Source: Lyngbya sp. HA4199-MV5
Lineage (GTDB): Bacteria; Cyanobacteriota; Cyanobacteriia; Leptolyngbyales; Leptolyngbyaceae
Direction: 5' to 3'
Length of the DNA: 64,000 nt
Assembly: GCA_019359375.1 (NCBI GenBank)
Contig: JAHHHL010000006.1
Span: 123,748-187,747 of the forward strand
Position numbers and translations under genes: made by a program. The notes beneath the pieces were generated by a model that was given only the letters and a program-made list of their open reading frames with translations, did no database searches and was not told where the DNA came from. Shown here one piece after another: positions 52,482 to 61,848 of the stretch; position 1 is the first letter of the stretch; every line of letters starts with the position of its first letter.

Positions 52482-53642
52482 ATGCGAGTTTTAACGGTTC
52501 ATAACTACTATCAACAACCAGGAGGCGAAGAGCAAATCTTTGCTACGGAAGCTGCTTTGCTGGAATCCTACGGGCATGAGGTTTTGCGCTACACACTTCA
52601 TAATGACAACATTATGGGGTCAAACTCTCTGCGGCTAGCTAAGAATACATTATGGAATGGCACAGTGTATCGGGAGTTGCGATCGCTGTTACGTCAAGAA
52701 AAGCCACAGATTGTTCATTTCCACAACACATTTCCTTTAATATCCCCTGCTGCCTATCATGCTGTTCAGGATGAAGGTATTGCTGTGGTGCAAACCTTGC
52801 ATAACTACCGCTTGCTCTGCCCAAATGCACTTTTCTTTCGCAATGGACGCATCTGTGAAGACTGTCTGGGCAAACCGTTTCCACTACCAGGGGTTGTACA
52901 TGGCTGCTATCGAGGTGATCAGGGTGCCACTGCAACTGTAGCAACGATGATCGGTCTGCATTCATTTCTGGGTACATGGCAAAACAAGGTCGATGTTTTC
53001 ATTGCCTACAGCCAGTTTGCGATGCAGAAGTTTATTCAAGGTGGTTTACCAGCGAAGAAACTCGCCTTTAAGACAAACTTTCTTCATCCTGCACCTGAAC
53101 CAGGAGAGGGTAAGGGTGGCTATGCCCTCTTTGTGGGACGGCTCTCGATCGAGAAAGGGCTTGGAGTGATGCTGGATGCCTGGCAACAACTGGGTGGCAA
53201 ACTTCCACTTAAAATTCTGGGCGATGGACCGCTGGCAGGGCAGGTGATTGAAGCCACACAGCAAATGCCGGAAATTGAATGGCTGGGACGCAAATCGCTA
53301 GAGCAAGTGTATGAAATTGTGGGCAATGCTGCCTTCCTGGTGTTTCCCTCCGAGTGGTACGAGACGTTTGGGCGAGTGGCGATCGAAGCCTTTGCCCGGG
53401 GCACACCTGTCGTTGCTTCAAAAGTTGGGGCAATTACGGAACTCATTGATCACGAGCGTACAGGCTTACACTTTCAGCCCAGTGATGCAGCCGACCTGGC
53501 AGCAAAAGTAGATTGGCTTTTGACTCATCCCCAAGAGCTGAGCAAGATGCGCCGAGAAGCTCGTGCTGAATTTGAAGCGCGGTATACAGCCGCTGATAAC
53601 TATAAGCGCCTGATGGAAATTTATCAGTCCGTCATTAAGTAA
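52482..53642 (+). CDS. Glycosyltransferase family 4 protein (4)
   Basis: 386 residues. MRVLTVHNYYQQPGGEEQIF is characteristic of a GT4 subgroup common in exopolysaccharide loci. HFHNTFPLISPAAYHAVQDE and VQTLHNYRLLCPNALFFRNG, a Cys cluster (GRICEDCLGKPFPLPGVVHG), and FVGRLSIEKGLGVMLDAWQQ follow. LKILGDGPLAGQV and the EX7E motif in FPSEWYETFGRVAIEAFARG complete the donor site. It begins five bases after the third GT stop, so genes 2-4 form an operon. Confidence 0.9.
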   Translation: MRVLTVHNYYQQPGGEEQIFATEAALLESYGHEVLRYTLHNDNIMGSNSLRLAKNTLWNGTVYRELRSLLRQEKPQIVHFHNTFPLISPAAYHAVQDEGIAVVQTLHNYRLLCPNALFFRNGRICEDCLGKPFPLPGVVHGCYRGDQGATATVATMIGLHSFLGTWQNKVDVFIAYSQFAMQKFIQGGLPAKKLAFKTNFLHPAPEPGEGKGGYALFVGRLSIEKGLGVMLDAWQQLGGKLPLKILGDGPLAGQVIEATQQMPEIEWLGRKSLEQVYEIVGNAAFLVFPSEWYETFGRVAIEAFARGTPVVASKVGAITELIDHERTGLHFQPSDAADLAAKVDWLLTHPQELSKMRREARAEFEARYTAADNYKRLMEIYQSVIK

Positions 53643-54017
53643 GTTGCCAACCTAATATCTCGATCGTACTAAGAAACGCTTTCTCTATCAATTCTTAAAG
53701 CCTTGATTAAGATCAGGCGATGAACAGGTATAAAGCTATCAAGATTCCGTAAGCTCCTGTTAGAGAAATACAGCTTTCCCACAGAGCAGTCTGTTTTCAG
53801 TAGAAGAATGGTCGCTGCTCCGGACACTGTATGTCGAGCGCGATCGTGGTGAACGAGCGTGCCACTTTACGTCAGTTTATCTAAGCTAATAGGGGCGTTA
53901 AAAGCAGCAGTTCAGCGCTTGTAGACTTCACTTTTTTTGATCGAGTGGCTTATTGTCTGCAAATAACTTTGATTTTGATCGCACTCTCTTCATACGTAAT
54001 AACGCTAGGAGCGAGGT
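53643..54017. other. Intergenic region within the glycan locus
   Basis: About 375 bp between the fourth GT and the beta-helix gene, with no recognised repeat or gene. A new promoter may lie here because the spacing breaks the tight operon. Confidence 0.45.
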
Positions 54018-56015
54018 ATGAGTCGCCGAAACGTAGCAAGCCAGCTATTGGCACGGTTTCAGCTCAAAGCAGCCGATGGAAAACTTTATTTGATGCTAAT
54101 TCTGCCTATCTCATTGGTTTTCATCACATGCTGTGGTTCTCAACCCAACAGAAAAGCTTGGCAGCAGCACAGCACATTGGCTAATGCATCGCCATTAAAG
54201 ACCAAAATTGAAAAGCCAGAAAATATCATTTTTCCTTTGGATGCAGGCGTTCTGAATGTAAAAACGCAGTATAAAGCCAAGGGGGATGGTGTCACAGATG
54301 ATACGGCAGCCATTCAAGCCGCCCTCAATGCTTTTCCAAATGGACAGCGAATCATTTATCTACCGAATGGCACCTATCTGGTTTCTGGTACTTTGTCCTG
54401 GCCCGCAGGCACTCCAGGTACAGGCAACGATTACAAAAACACCATTCTGCAAGGACAAAGCCAAAAAGGAGCGGTGATCAAACTTAAAAATAGGGCAGCA
54501 GGTTTTACGGATGCTAGCGCACCAAAAGCAGTCATTTTTACTGGACCAGCTCCTGCTCAACGGTTTGGCAACTCAATTCGGAATTTAACAGTCGATACAG
54601 GTGTGGGCAATACCGGTGCGATCGGCATTCAATTTAACGCCAGTAATCAAGGTTCAATGCGTCAAGTAACCATTCAGTCTGGGGACAGGCAGGGGGTTAA
54701 TGGTTTAGACATGAGCTTTACCGATGAAATTGGTCCACTGCTGATCAAAAGCGTTACGGTCAAAGGGTTTCAGCATGGTATCCGGACAGGCTTCAGCGTC
54801 AACAGCCAAACGCTGGAAGATGTCACGCTTCACAATCAAACGGTTTATGGACTATACAACACGGGACAAATCGTCACCATTCGTAGTTTAACCAGCACGA
54901 ATACAGTTACCGGCATTTATAACGCGAGTGGACGGGTTACAGTCCTTGATTCATCTTTCGTTGGCGTGGGTGCTGCTGCCACTAAACCTGCAATTAAAAG
55001 TGACGTTCCGCTTGGTCTGGTCGCTCGAAACGTCACAACATCAGGCTATCAAGCGGCAATTCAAGATGCCACTGTGACGTTGGCAGATCCAGCGCTTACG
55101 GAGTTTGTGCCCGGTAGGGTAAACAGTTTATTTAAATCACCCGCTCAAACGCTGAACCTGCCAATTAAGGAAACACCTGACGTTCCCTGGGACAACCCGT
55201 TGACAACCCCTTGGGCGAACGTCACGTCCTATGGTGCGGTTCCCAACGATGGGAAGGACGATACGGCTGCGATTCAAGCGGCGATCGACTCTGGCAAAAC
55301 GACCGTCTATCTACCAGTAGGCAATTATGACTTGCAGAAAACCGTGTTTGTTCGCAACCGTGCCCGTCGGATTATCGGTACAGAGGCTTCTGTCCAAGTT
55401 CCCAATACGGTCAATCCGGGCTTCAAAGTGGTCGATGGCGTACATCCAGTGGTTGTCATTGAGCGCATTCAGTCTGGCTATGACTCTACGCCGACGATCG
55501 AAAACGCCTCCTCTAGGACATTGGTGATTCGCGATGCCACAAATGTATCTGGTAACATGACCGGATCAGGTGACGTGTTCATTGAAAACGTAGTTTCTAA
55601 CCCATCTCAAAGCTGGACGTTTAACGCCCAAAATGTTTGGGCACGTCAATTTAACGTTGAGAACGAAGGCACACACATCACAAATAAGGGCGGCAACCTA
55701 TGGATTTTGGGGCTCAAAACTGAGCGAGGTGGTACGTTAATTGAGACAAGAGGCGGCAAAACAGAACTGCTGGGCGGGTTAGCCTACACAACCACAGGTG
55801 GACCGGGTGGTACGCAAAGCGCCCCAATGTTTATCAATCATGAGTCTTCCGTCTCTATTACTCTAGGTGAAGTGAATTTCGGCGCGCCCAGTTACCCGAT
55901 CTACGTTAGAGAAATCCGCAGCGGAGTTACCCGCGATCTCGCCAACAGCAGCTTGCAAAACTATATTGGTACTGGTAAGCAGTTTACTCTTTACACAGGC
56001 TATCAGAGAAATTAG
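54018..56015 (+). CDS. Lipoprotein-like protein with two pectate-lyase-3 beta-helix domains
   Basis: 665 residues. GGAGCGAGGT precedes the ATG. A hydrophobic segment (LYLMLILPISLVFITCCGSQ) ends in a Cys pair that resembles a lipobox. The mature part has two Pectate_lyase_3 (GH55/GH28-like) modules, each starting with the same signature: KAKGDGVTDDTAAIQAALNA (~85) and AVPNDGKDDTAAIQAAIDSG (~410). Between them run beta-helix coils (SLTSTNTVTGIYNASGRVTV). Such proteins are depolymerases, lyases or structural coats for polysaccharides. In this locus it may cut or bind the exopolysaccharide made by neighbours. The O-antigen ligase-like gene follows after 41 bp. Confidence 0.82.
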   Translation: MSRRNVASQLLARFQLKAADGKLYLMLILPISLVFITCCGSQPNRKAWQQHSTLANASPLKTKIEKPENIIFPLDAGVLNVKTQYKAKGDGVTDDTAAIQAALNAFPNGQRIIYLPNGTYLVSGTLSWPAGTPGTGNDYKNTILQGQSQKGAVIKLKNRAAGFTDASAPKAVIFTGPAPAQRFGNSIRNLTVDTGVGNTGAIGIQFNASNQGSMRQVTIQSGDRQGVNGLDMSFTDEIGPLLIKSVTVKGFQHGIRTGFSVNSQTLEDVTLHNQTVYGLYNTGQIVTIRSLTSTNTVTGIYNASGRVTVLDSSFVGVGAAATKPAIKSDVPLGLVARNVTTSGYQAAIQDATVTLADPALTEFVPGRVNSLFKSPAQTLNLPIKETPDVPWDNPLTTPWANVTSYGAVPNDGKDDTAAIQAAIDSGKTTVYLPVGNYDLQKTVFVRNRARRIIGTEASVQVPNTVNPGFKVVDGVHPVVVIERIQSGYDSTPTIENASSRTLVIRDATNVSGNMTGSGDVFIENVVSNPSQSWTFNAQNVWARQFNVENEGTHITNKGGNLWILGLKTERGGTLIETRGGKTELLGGLAYTTTGGPGGTQSAPMFINHESSVSITLGEVNFGAPSYPIYVREIRSGVTRDLANSSLQNYIGTGKQFTLYTGYQRN

Positions 56016-56056
56016 AGTAAGCTCTCTACTAAGCCCCATTGATCATAGGCAGACAA

Positions 56057-57406
56057 ATGACGACACAACTAGAGGCTGTATCCAAACCAAAGGGGTATGT
56101 CACCAATTCAAACTTGACACTGTTTGGCATTGGTACGGCTCTTTTCCCTAGAGTTCTTACCGCGCTTAAAATACCTTCTCCAATCAACTTTTTACACTTT
56201 GTGATGATCCCACTTGCCTGTGGATCGGTATTGTTTAAATCTCGCAGTAAAGACCCAAAACAAGTTGCGATTTCAAAAGGTATTCTACTCAGTTTATTTC
56301 TATTTTTAATTGTTGTTGTTGCCAGTGCTTTGCTCAATGATGCCGGACTTGTTAATGTTATCTTGGACTACTTATTGCTGGCAGAACCTTTTATTTTGAT
56401 CTTGACAATCGTCAGCATACCCATGACGACAGAGAGTTATCAAAGCTTTCGTAAGTGGATTTTGCAAGCTGCCCTCATTAACATGTTATTCGCTTACGTC
56501 CAGAAATATGTCTTTAAAATGGATAAATTAATTGGTTTAGAAGACAATGTAAAGGGACTTTTTATTGGACAAGGAGCTGGTCATGTTTTGGGAGGGTCAG
56601 TTGCTATGACCTTCGCAGTCTACTACTTCGTTACAGCTAAAACGAAACCGCTCTGGTTTCGCATTGCGATCGTCCTGGCTTGCTTTAACCAAATCCTTAT
56701 CTCAGACACAAAGCAAGTATTGCTGTCATTTATTGTTGGCTATATTCTGCTTTACCTTGTTAATGTCAAAGATTTTGGAAAAACTTTAATGTATTTAATT
56801 CTGGGTTTTGTTTTGATTAGTATTTTCCTTTGGGCTTGCTACAATATCGAAGCGTTACAACCCTATACCGTCTGGATTCGACCAGAAATTTATGGTCCAG
56901 ACGGGGAAGCAACCTTATTAAAGTTTGCAACCTTTCGTCTTGTTCCCCAACACTTTCACTCCCCCCTCAACTGGTTTCTAGGACTGGGACCCGGGCATAC
57001 GGTGGGGCGATTAGGCGGTTGGATGTTAGAGTCATACTGGAATTTGTTAGCGCCACTGGGTGCAACCATGCATCCTGTTAGCAAGGAGATATGGAGAGCT
57101 GTAGCTGCTAGTTGGTTAGGTGATCAGTCAAGTCTTTTCTCTCCTTTATTTGGCTGGGCAGGCATCTGGGGAGATCTGGGGATTCTAGGCTTGGCAATGT
57201 ACTTCTATATGGCATTTTTAGTCTGGCACCATGTCTGTGTGACCGAGCTTTCTAAATATCTCATGCTGACCGTATTCGCCTTTGGTTTAGTATTTTCTCA
57301 ACTCGAAGAGCCAGGCTATACCCTCTTTGTTGCTAGTATGATTGGGCTAGGATGGCAAGATCAAAAAATTACTCTTCAGAATGAACTGACCAAGAGTTTT
57401 AAATAA
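56057..57406 (+). CDS. O-antigen ligase/polymerase-like membrane protein
   Basis: 449 residues from the ATG at 56057. Highly hydrophobic, about ten or more membrane helices (ISKGILLSLFLFLIVVVASA, VLLSFIVGYILLYLVNVKDF, LMYLILGFVLISIFLWACYN). A large periplasmic loop (~290-370) holds LGLGPGHTVGRLGGWMLESY and LGDQSSLFSPLFGWAGIWGD, the usual O-antigen ligase (WaaL/Wzy-like) layout before the last helices. It probably polymerises or attaches lipid-linked sugar units outside the membrane. Composition is AT-richer than the housekeeping genes and nearly free of HIP1 sites, hinting at transfer. Last gene of the plus arm. Confidence 0.8.
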   Translation: MTTQLEAVSKPKGYVTNSNLTLFGIGTALFPRVLTALKIPSPINFLHFVMIPLACGSVLFKSRSKDPKQVAISKGILLSLFLFLIVVVASALLNDAGLVNVILDYLLLAEPFILILTIVSIPMTTESYQSFRKWILQAALINMLFAYVQKYVFKMDKLIGLEDNVKGLFIGQGAGHVLGGSVAMTFAVYYFVTAKTKPLWFRIAIVLACFNQILISDTKQVLLSFIVGYILLYLVNVKDFGKTLMYLILGFVLISIFLWACYNIEALQPYTVWIRPEIYGPDGEATLLKFATFRLVPQHFHSPLNWFLGLGPGHTVGRLGGWMLESYWNLLAPLGATMHPVSKEIWRAVAASWLGDQSSLFSPLFGWAGIWGDLGILGLAMYFYMAFLVWHHVCVTELSKYLMLTVFAFGLVFSQLEEPGYTLFVASMIGLGWQDQKITLQNELTKSFK

Positions 57407-57469
57407 TTTCTATTCGTTTTCTCTGTTAGTCTATGAGTAGTGAGAAATCTTCGACCAGTCAAAAATAGA

Positions 57470-57670
57470 TCAAGGCAAGTCAAAGGAATTTAGAACCCTC
57501 AAGACGATCGCAGTCACAGCGATTTGCACAACTACTTGAACTGGCGATTGCACATTGCCCCCTCCTTCACCACCACTGGCTTGAGCTTGTACTACCATCG
57601 AATGAGTAGTGAAAAGCAGTAGCAGAGTACAAAAAACAAGTCTAAAAAACTTGAATATTACAATTTTCAT
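57470..57670 (-). CDS. Small exported peptide, 66 aa
   Basis: From the ATG at 57670, MKIVIFKFFRLVFCTLLLLF and TTHSMVVQAQA form a signal peptide. SGGEGGGNVQSPVQVVV and a second hydrophobic stretch (VVQIAVTAIVLRVLNSFDLP) follow. The ORF-track start is eight residues earlier. It is the last gene of the minus arm, 70 bp behind the 1084-residue protein. The composition is protein-like, but no family is recognised; treat as a candidate. Confidence 0.45.
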   Translation of the reverse strand: MKIVIFKFFRLVFCTLLLLFTTHSMVVQAQASGGEGGGNVQSPVQVVVQIAVTAIVLRVLNSFDLP

Positions 57671-57740
57671 CGTTCTAACCTGTGCTAAAAGCAAGAGATA
57701 TAAATCATTTTCCTATTTTGTTTAGGGAAAAGGTAACGAC

Positions 57741-60700
57741 TTATGCTGGCTCTGGTTTCATCACTACTTTCACGGATGTGTTTGTTGGAAATGCGCTTCC
57801 AAGTTTTACGCTCATTTGCTTTCCTCGGATCTGCACGTTCATTTCTTTACCATCCCATATCCAGCCAACAACACTACCGTTCATTAATAGACCTTTGACA
57901 CTCAGAGGCTGATTGAGCCAATCCTGTGGAATACCTCCTCCAATGACTAACGTCGGAGCGGTTGCTGTCGAATCAACGTAAGCCAGCATATCTAGTTGTA
58001 ATAACAACATCTCTGCTGCAGTCCAGTAATAGGGTGTAACGTGGGGTGGGTTTATCCAACCCCGAAGGCGATGCCAATGGGAAAGGCTAGCTGGAATGCG
58101 AATACCATTTGGGTCATCATTCTTGCCCCACCAGGTATATAGTCCAGGCGATACCTGGTTCTGCCAAAACCATTGTAAAGTTGTCCAGACTCGTTCATGT
58201 CGGTTGAGATATAGCCATTGATGGGTTTCAGCCAGATTGAAGTTAGTGTTTTCTGGTAGCTGACGCAGGCTTCCCTTGTCATCATGTGCTGTCTTCCAAC
58301 GAGTTTCCAAACCCTGCGTGAAAGCGCTCTGATGAGCCGTTGCAATCCCACTAGGCCAAAGTCCATTTGTGTAGGTTGCATCCATTTCAGCAAACTGGCG
58401 ATCGAAGGTTTGCTTCCATGCCGTTTGTATCTGAGTTGCCTGCGATCGCCAACGGGTTGACATATCAGATTGTTTGACGCGATCAGCAAAGGTGGCAGCA
58501 TCTAATAGCGCTCGATAACTCATAAGGGTTGCTGAAGGATCAAGCCCTATCAGCCCAAGTGAGCCTTCCATTTTGCCTGCGACAAGATCAAGACCGATTG
58601 CGTCTGGGTTTTCAGAAAAAAGAATTCTCGACTTGTCTGCGATCAAGTAACCAGGTCGATTGCTTGTTGCCATCTCAACAATCAGCTCAGCCTTGCGACG
58701 GACATCAGACCATAGCAACTGGTCATATGCTGGCTGATTGATCTGCTCCGCGATTGTAGTTAATACCCAAATACCGAGGGCAGGAATATCGGCCTCTGGC
58801 TGCGTACCATTTATGAAATCGGTCGCTGCAAAGTAAGATACAAGCCTTTTGACTAGATCCAGGTGCCCGGTACGAGCTAACGCTACCACTTCATAGGCAC
58901 CGTCCCGGAAACGCGGCAGCGGATAGTCAACTGGGTCACCCGGACGAGTTTGATTACCGACCAAGCCCATCTTCAGGTGAGCAATTTGAGCCTTGAAGCT
59001 ATCAATAAATTGGGAGTTTGGTAGGTTCAGGACTGGGTTAGATGCCGTATCAGTAAAATTCAAATCTAGCTTAGAAACTGGGGCTAAATCTTCAATCACA
59101 AGGCTTACAGTCCTGCTAGTATCCAGTTCCAGTCGGGCGTAACCCCATCCTTTTTCATCCTGCCACTGAGTCGTGGCTGCTTTTTGACGAATCCAACCTG
59201 GAGAGCGCTCACTGCCTAAGTAAACCTTGGTTTGAGTCGGTAATTCTTTGACCAACCAACGATCGTTAATCAGCAGTTGTTGCCCGTCCCAATGCAAAGA
59301 CTGAATATCGCCACCTGCTGGACCCACACTACGAATCACGATCGCAGGTCGAACGCTAGAAGTTGCAGATGGGTTCAGGTTGAGTTGCCAAACTCCTGGC
59401 TTAGATGACGACCAGGATGCCTGGTAAGAGCCTGTCTTCGTTAGGATTCCTGGTATCGCTTGCCCCGACGTATCAGTGAGTTGCTGCTGAATCTGGTTGA
59501 GCGGAATGGTATCACTTGTGATCTGAGGCTTCCCGTCTTTGTCAATCATCCAAATTGCTACACCAAAACTGCCAACTTTCGGGCTAAAACTCCCCCCCGG
59601 TTCGTGGTATGTCTTGTCTTCTAACGAACTCCCTGTTGCAGCTAAAACGATATGACCAGCGCTACGCGGCCAAAAGTCAGTGGGTCGTATACTCATTTGA
59701 GCCTGCATTTGTTGTCGTGGCGTACCATAGTCCAGCAAGGCTGCGGTGAACTGATTGAACTGCAAACGGTTATTAATTCCTGCACCAACGATTAATACAC
59801 ATGCCAAAGCCAACCCCACCAAGCGTAACCGAGTTAAAGAAGCGAACGCTGCTAGGGCAAGGAGTAGTGGAGCAAAGTGGAGAGAGTAGAGAAAGGTTTC
59901 TCCTGTTCCATACACACTGTGAATAAGCAGTTGTCCGACAATAGAGAACCCCAGGACGAGGCGTAGCTTTGGATAGTGCTTTGTGGAGAAATAGCCCCAT
60001 AACCCTAAAATTAACAGCCCTGTCCATGCAACTACTGCAAGAGTGCCCCAAAAACCACCAGAACCTGGAGCGAGAGTGTTAACGTACGGCGTAGTCCACC
60101 CAGGTCGCAAAAGAGAATCTCTCAATTGGACAGCAGGCATGATCATTGTCTGATACACAAAAGAGCTGAGTGCCGACAGAATACTTTCAGCACTGGGTCC
60201 AGAGATAAATTTCTTTTCACCGATGAAGGTCTTAGGTTGAAAAGGAAAACCAGAACTAGGAAAAACAACTCGCTGCACCATCCAAATTCCAGTTACCACG
60301 CAGAGCGTTAGGGATGTAATTTGAAGCGCCTTCTTCCAGCGGAAGTTTACGATCGTCATCAGCAAGCCCACCATCCAATTGGTAATAGTGATGCTGAGGG
60401 TCAAAGCACTAATTGCAACATACCAGGCTGGAGAAAATTTTCGATGCTGAGTCAGCGCGACAAAAATGAGCGCCAGCAGTATCGTAACGGACGCAAACGG
60501 GAATGAATCTGGCACCACAAACCAGAACATAGCAGCAGCGCTAACACCCCCTAATAGACTGAAGAGCGTAGCATCCAAGCGTGGGCAACTGATTAAACGA
60601 AAGAGGGTATAAAGTGAGGCGACCCATAGCGAAGCAGTCAGCGCCAGTAATAATCGAACTGCTGTAATTGGTTCAAGGTGAAGTAGTTTACTGATTCCAA

Positions 60701-60995
60701 AAACAAATGGAAAAACAAGAATAGGTAAGAGGGGATGCTTATTATTACGACCAAAATCACTTTTCAAGCTTGTGATGTTGTCAAAGACGGTAGGAATGTC
60801 ACCACCGAACCAGGTATCTTGGGCATAGAAATCGGTCAGCACTGGATGAGGAATTTGTTGAGATGACAGAAAAGAAGTAACTGTCACTACGATCGTCAGA
60901 ATGAGAACAATCGCAATATCTCTCCAGTGTATGTAGATCTGTTTAGATAAAAACTCTCTGAACATTTTGAAGTCGAATGTTTCTTCTTTAGACAT
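57741..60995 (-). CDS. GT-C-like membrane protein fused to a glycosidase-like periplasmic domain
   Basis: 1084 residues. The first ~430 carry about ten membrane helices (DIAIVLILTIVVTVTSFLSS, AVRLLLALTASLWVASLYTL, LRLVGLALACVLIVGAGINN). The first outer loop has acidic residues and a His-Pro motif (TDFYAQDTWFGGD, GRNNKHPLLP), as in GT-C enzymes that use lipid-linked sugars. Residues ~480-640 are beta-rich (PGVWQLNLNPSATSSVRPAI). Residues ~640-1000 are helical, with VVALARTGHLDLVKRLVSYF, PEADIPALGIWVLTTIAEQ and PYYWTAAEMLLLQLDMLAYV, like (alpha/alpha)6 six-hairpin glycosidases. A short beta C-terminus ends it. I infer a membrane enzyme that transfers and perhaps trims sugars; neither activity is proven. 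Confidence 0.7.
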   Translation of the reverse strand: MSKEETFDFKMFREFLSKQIYIHWRDIAIVLILTIVVTVTSFLSSQQIPHPVLTDFYAQDTWFGGDIPTVFDNITSLKSDFGRNNKHPLLPILVFPFVFGISKLLHLEPITAVRLLLALTASLWVASLYTLFRLISCPRLDATLFSLLGGVSAAAMFWFVVPDSFPFASVTILLALIFVALTQHRKFSPAWYVAISALTLSITITNWMVGLLMTIVNFRWKKALQITSLTLCVVTGIWMVQRVVFPSSGFPFQPKTFIGEKKFISGPSAESILSALSSFVYQTMIMPAVQLRDSLLRPGWTTPYVNTLAPGSGGFWGTLAVVAWTGLLILGLWGYFSTKHYPKLRLVLGFSIVGQLLIHSVYGTGETFLYSLHFAPLLLALAAFASLTRLRLVGLALACVLIVGAGINNRLQFNQFTAALLDYGTPRQQMQAQMSIRPTDFWPRSAGHIVLAATGSSLEDKTYHEPGGSFSPKVGSFGVAIWMIDKDGKPQITSDTIPLNQIQQQLTDTSGQAIPGILTKTGSYQASWSSSKPGVWQLNLNPSATSSVRPAIVIRSVGPAGGDIQSLHWDGQQLLINDRWLVKELPTQTKVYLGSERSPGWIRQKAATTQWQDEKGWGYARLELDTSRTVSLVIEDLAPVSKLDLNFTDTASNPVLNLPNSQFIDSFKAQIAHLKMGLVGNQTRPGDPVDYPLPRFRDGAYEVVALARTGHLDLVKRLVSYFAATDFINGTQPEADIPALGIWVLTTIAEQINQPAYDQLLWSDVRRKAELIVEMATSNRPGYLIADKSRILFSENPDAIGLDLVAGKMEGSLGLIGLDPSATLMSYRALLDAATFADRVKQSDMSTRWRSQATQIQTAWKQTFDRQFAEMDATYTNGLWPSGIATAHQSAFTQGLETRWKTAHDDKGSLRQLPENTNFNLAETHQWLYLNRHERVWTTLQWFWQNQVSPGLYTWWGKNDDPNGIRIPASLSHWHRLRGWINPPHVTPYYWTAAEMLLLQLDMLAYVDSTATAPTLVIGGGIPQDWLNQPLSVKGLLMNGSVVGWIWDGKEMNVQIRGKQMSVKLGSAFPTNTSVKVVMKPEPA

Positions 60996-61186
60996 CGTCT
61001 CAATATTAATTAAGAGATTACTGATAAACAGCTAAATTGCAGTCTAGATACGATATAGATGAATGAATTTCATGCGTCTAAACATCTCGATTGAGTGTGG
61101 GCTTTTCTAGATCTTTAAAGTGTCTTCTAACAAACTAAACCTTCTCGTTAAAGCATTTAACTCTTAAAAATAGCTAAAGCTTACTG

Positions 61187-61789
61187 CTATTCTCGCGTCC
61201 CTATACGTTTAGCGGGAACTCCCGCAGCAATAGAGTATGGCTCAACGTTCCTTGTGATCACAGCTCCAGCACCGATGATAGAGCCTTCTCCAATAGTACA
61301 GCCATCCAGGATTGTCACTCCAGCTCCAATCCAGACATTATCTTCAATCGTAATTCCTTTCATTGTTGGAATTTGCAGCCTAAAAGGAACGTCTTTGTCT
61401 TTAAAACCATAATTGGCAGGCACAATTGTCACCTGTGGTCCAATTAAACAGCCGTTTCCAATCGTTAAATTGCCATGCCCATAAAGCACAGTAAAAGAGT
61501 TTATGAAGCAGGAGTCTCCAATTTTTATCGTTCCACCATAAGTACGCAGAATTGCGAACGAACTAATTAGAGTATTGCTACCAATGACGATTTTTGATTC
61601 ACTGATACTGACAGTATCAACTTCCAGCGTTGCGTGTTTGCATATCAGGCTATCTTCTCCAACAAAAATGCCTTTTTTTTGACCTCGCAAATCTGCCAAG
61701 ATACTAACATTTGTTCTTTTGCCTACACACCCCAACCTGAATCTTTGATAGTACCAGATTAGTGTTTTAAGGATTACCTGGAGTTTCAT
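61187..61789 (-). CDS. Hexapeptide-repeat O-acyltransferase (WbbJ-like)
   Basis: 200 residues. A left-handed beta-helix of hexapeptides covers most of the chain (CKHATLEVDTVSISESKIVI, IKIGDSCFINSFTVLYGHGN, ITIEDNVWIGAGVTILDGCT, IGEGSIIGAGAVITRNVEPY), ending in the typical SIAAGVPAKRIGTRE. Such enzymes acetylate sugars with acetyl-CoA. The active-site His probably lies in the LYGHGN or nearby coil. It sits between the SMR gene (59 bp) and the GT-C-like gene (190 bp) on the same strand and would decorate the same glycan. Confidence 0.85.
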   Translation of the reverse strand: MKLQVILKTLIWYYQRFRLGCVGKRTNVSILADLRGQKKGIFVGEDSLICKHATLEVDTVSISESKIVIGSNTLISSFAILRTYGGTIKIGDSCFINSFTVLYGHGNLTIGNGCLIGPQVTIVPANYGFKDKDVPFRLQIPTMKGITIEDNVWIGAGVTILDGCTIGEGSIIGAGAVITRNVEPYSIAAGVPAKRIGTRE

Positions 61790-61848
61790 GAGAGAACGAC
61801 TTTAGCAGTCATACATAGTGAATGAGCATTGTTTCTAGTAGTGTTTAG

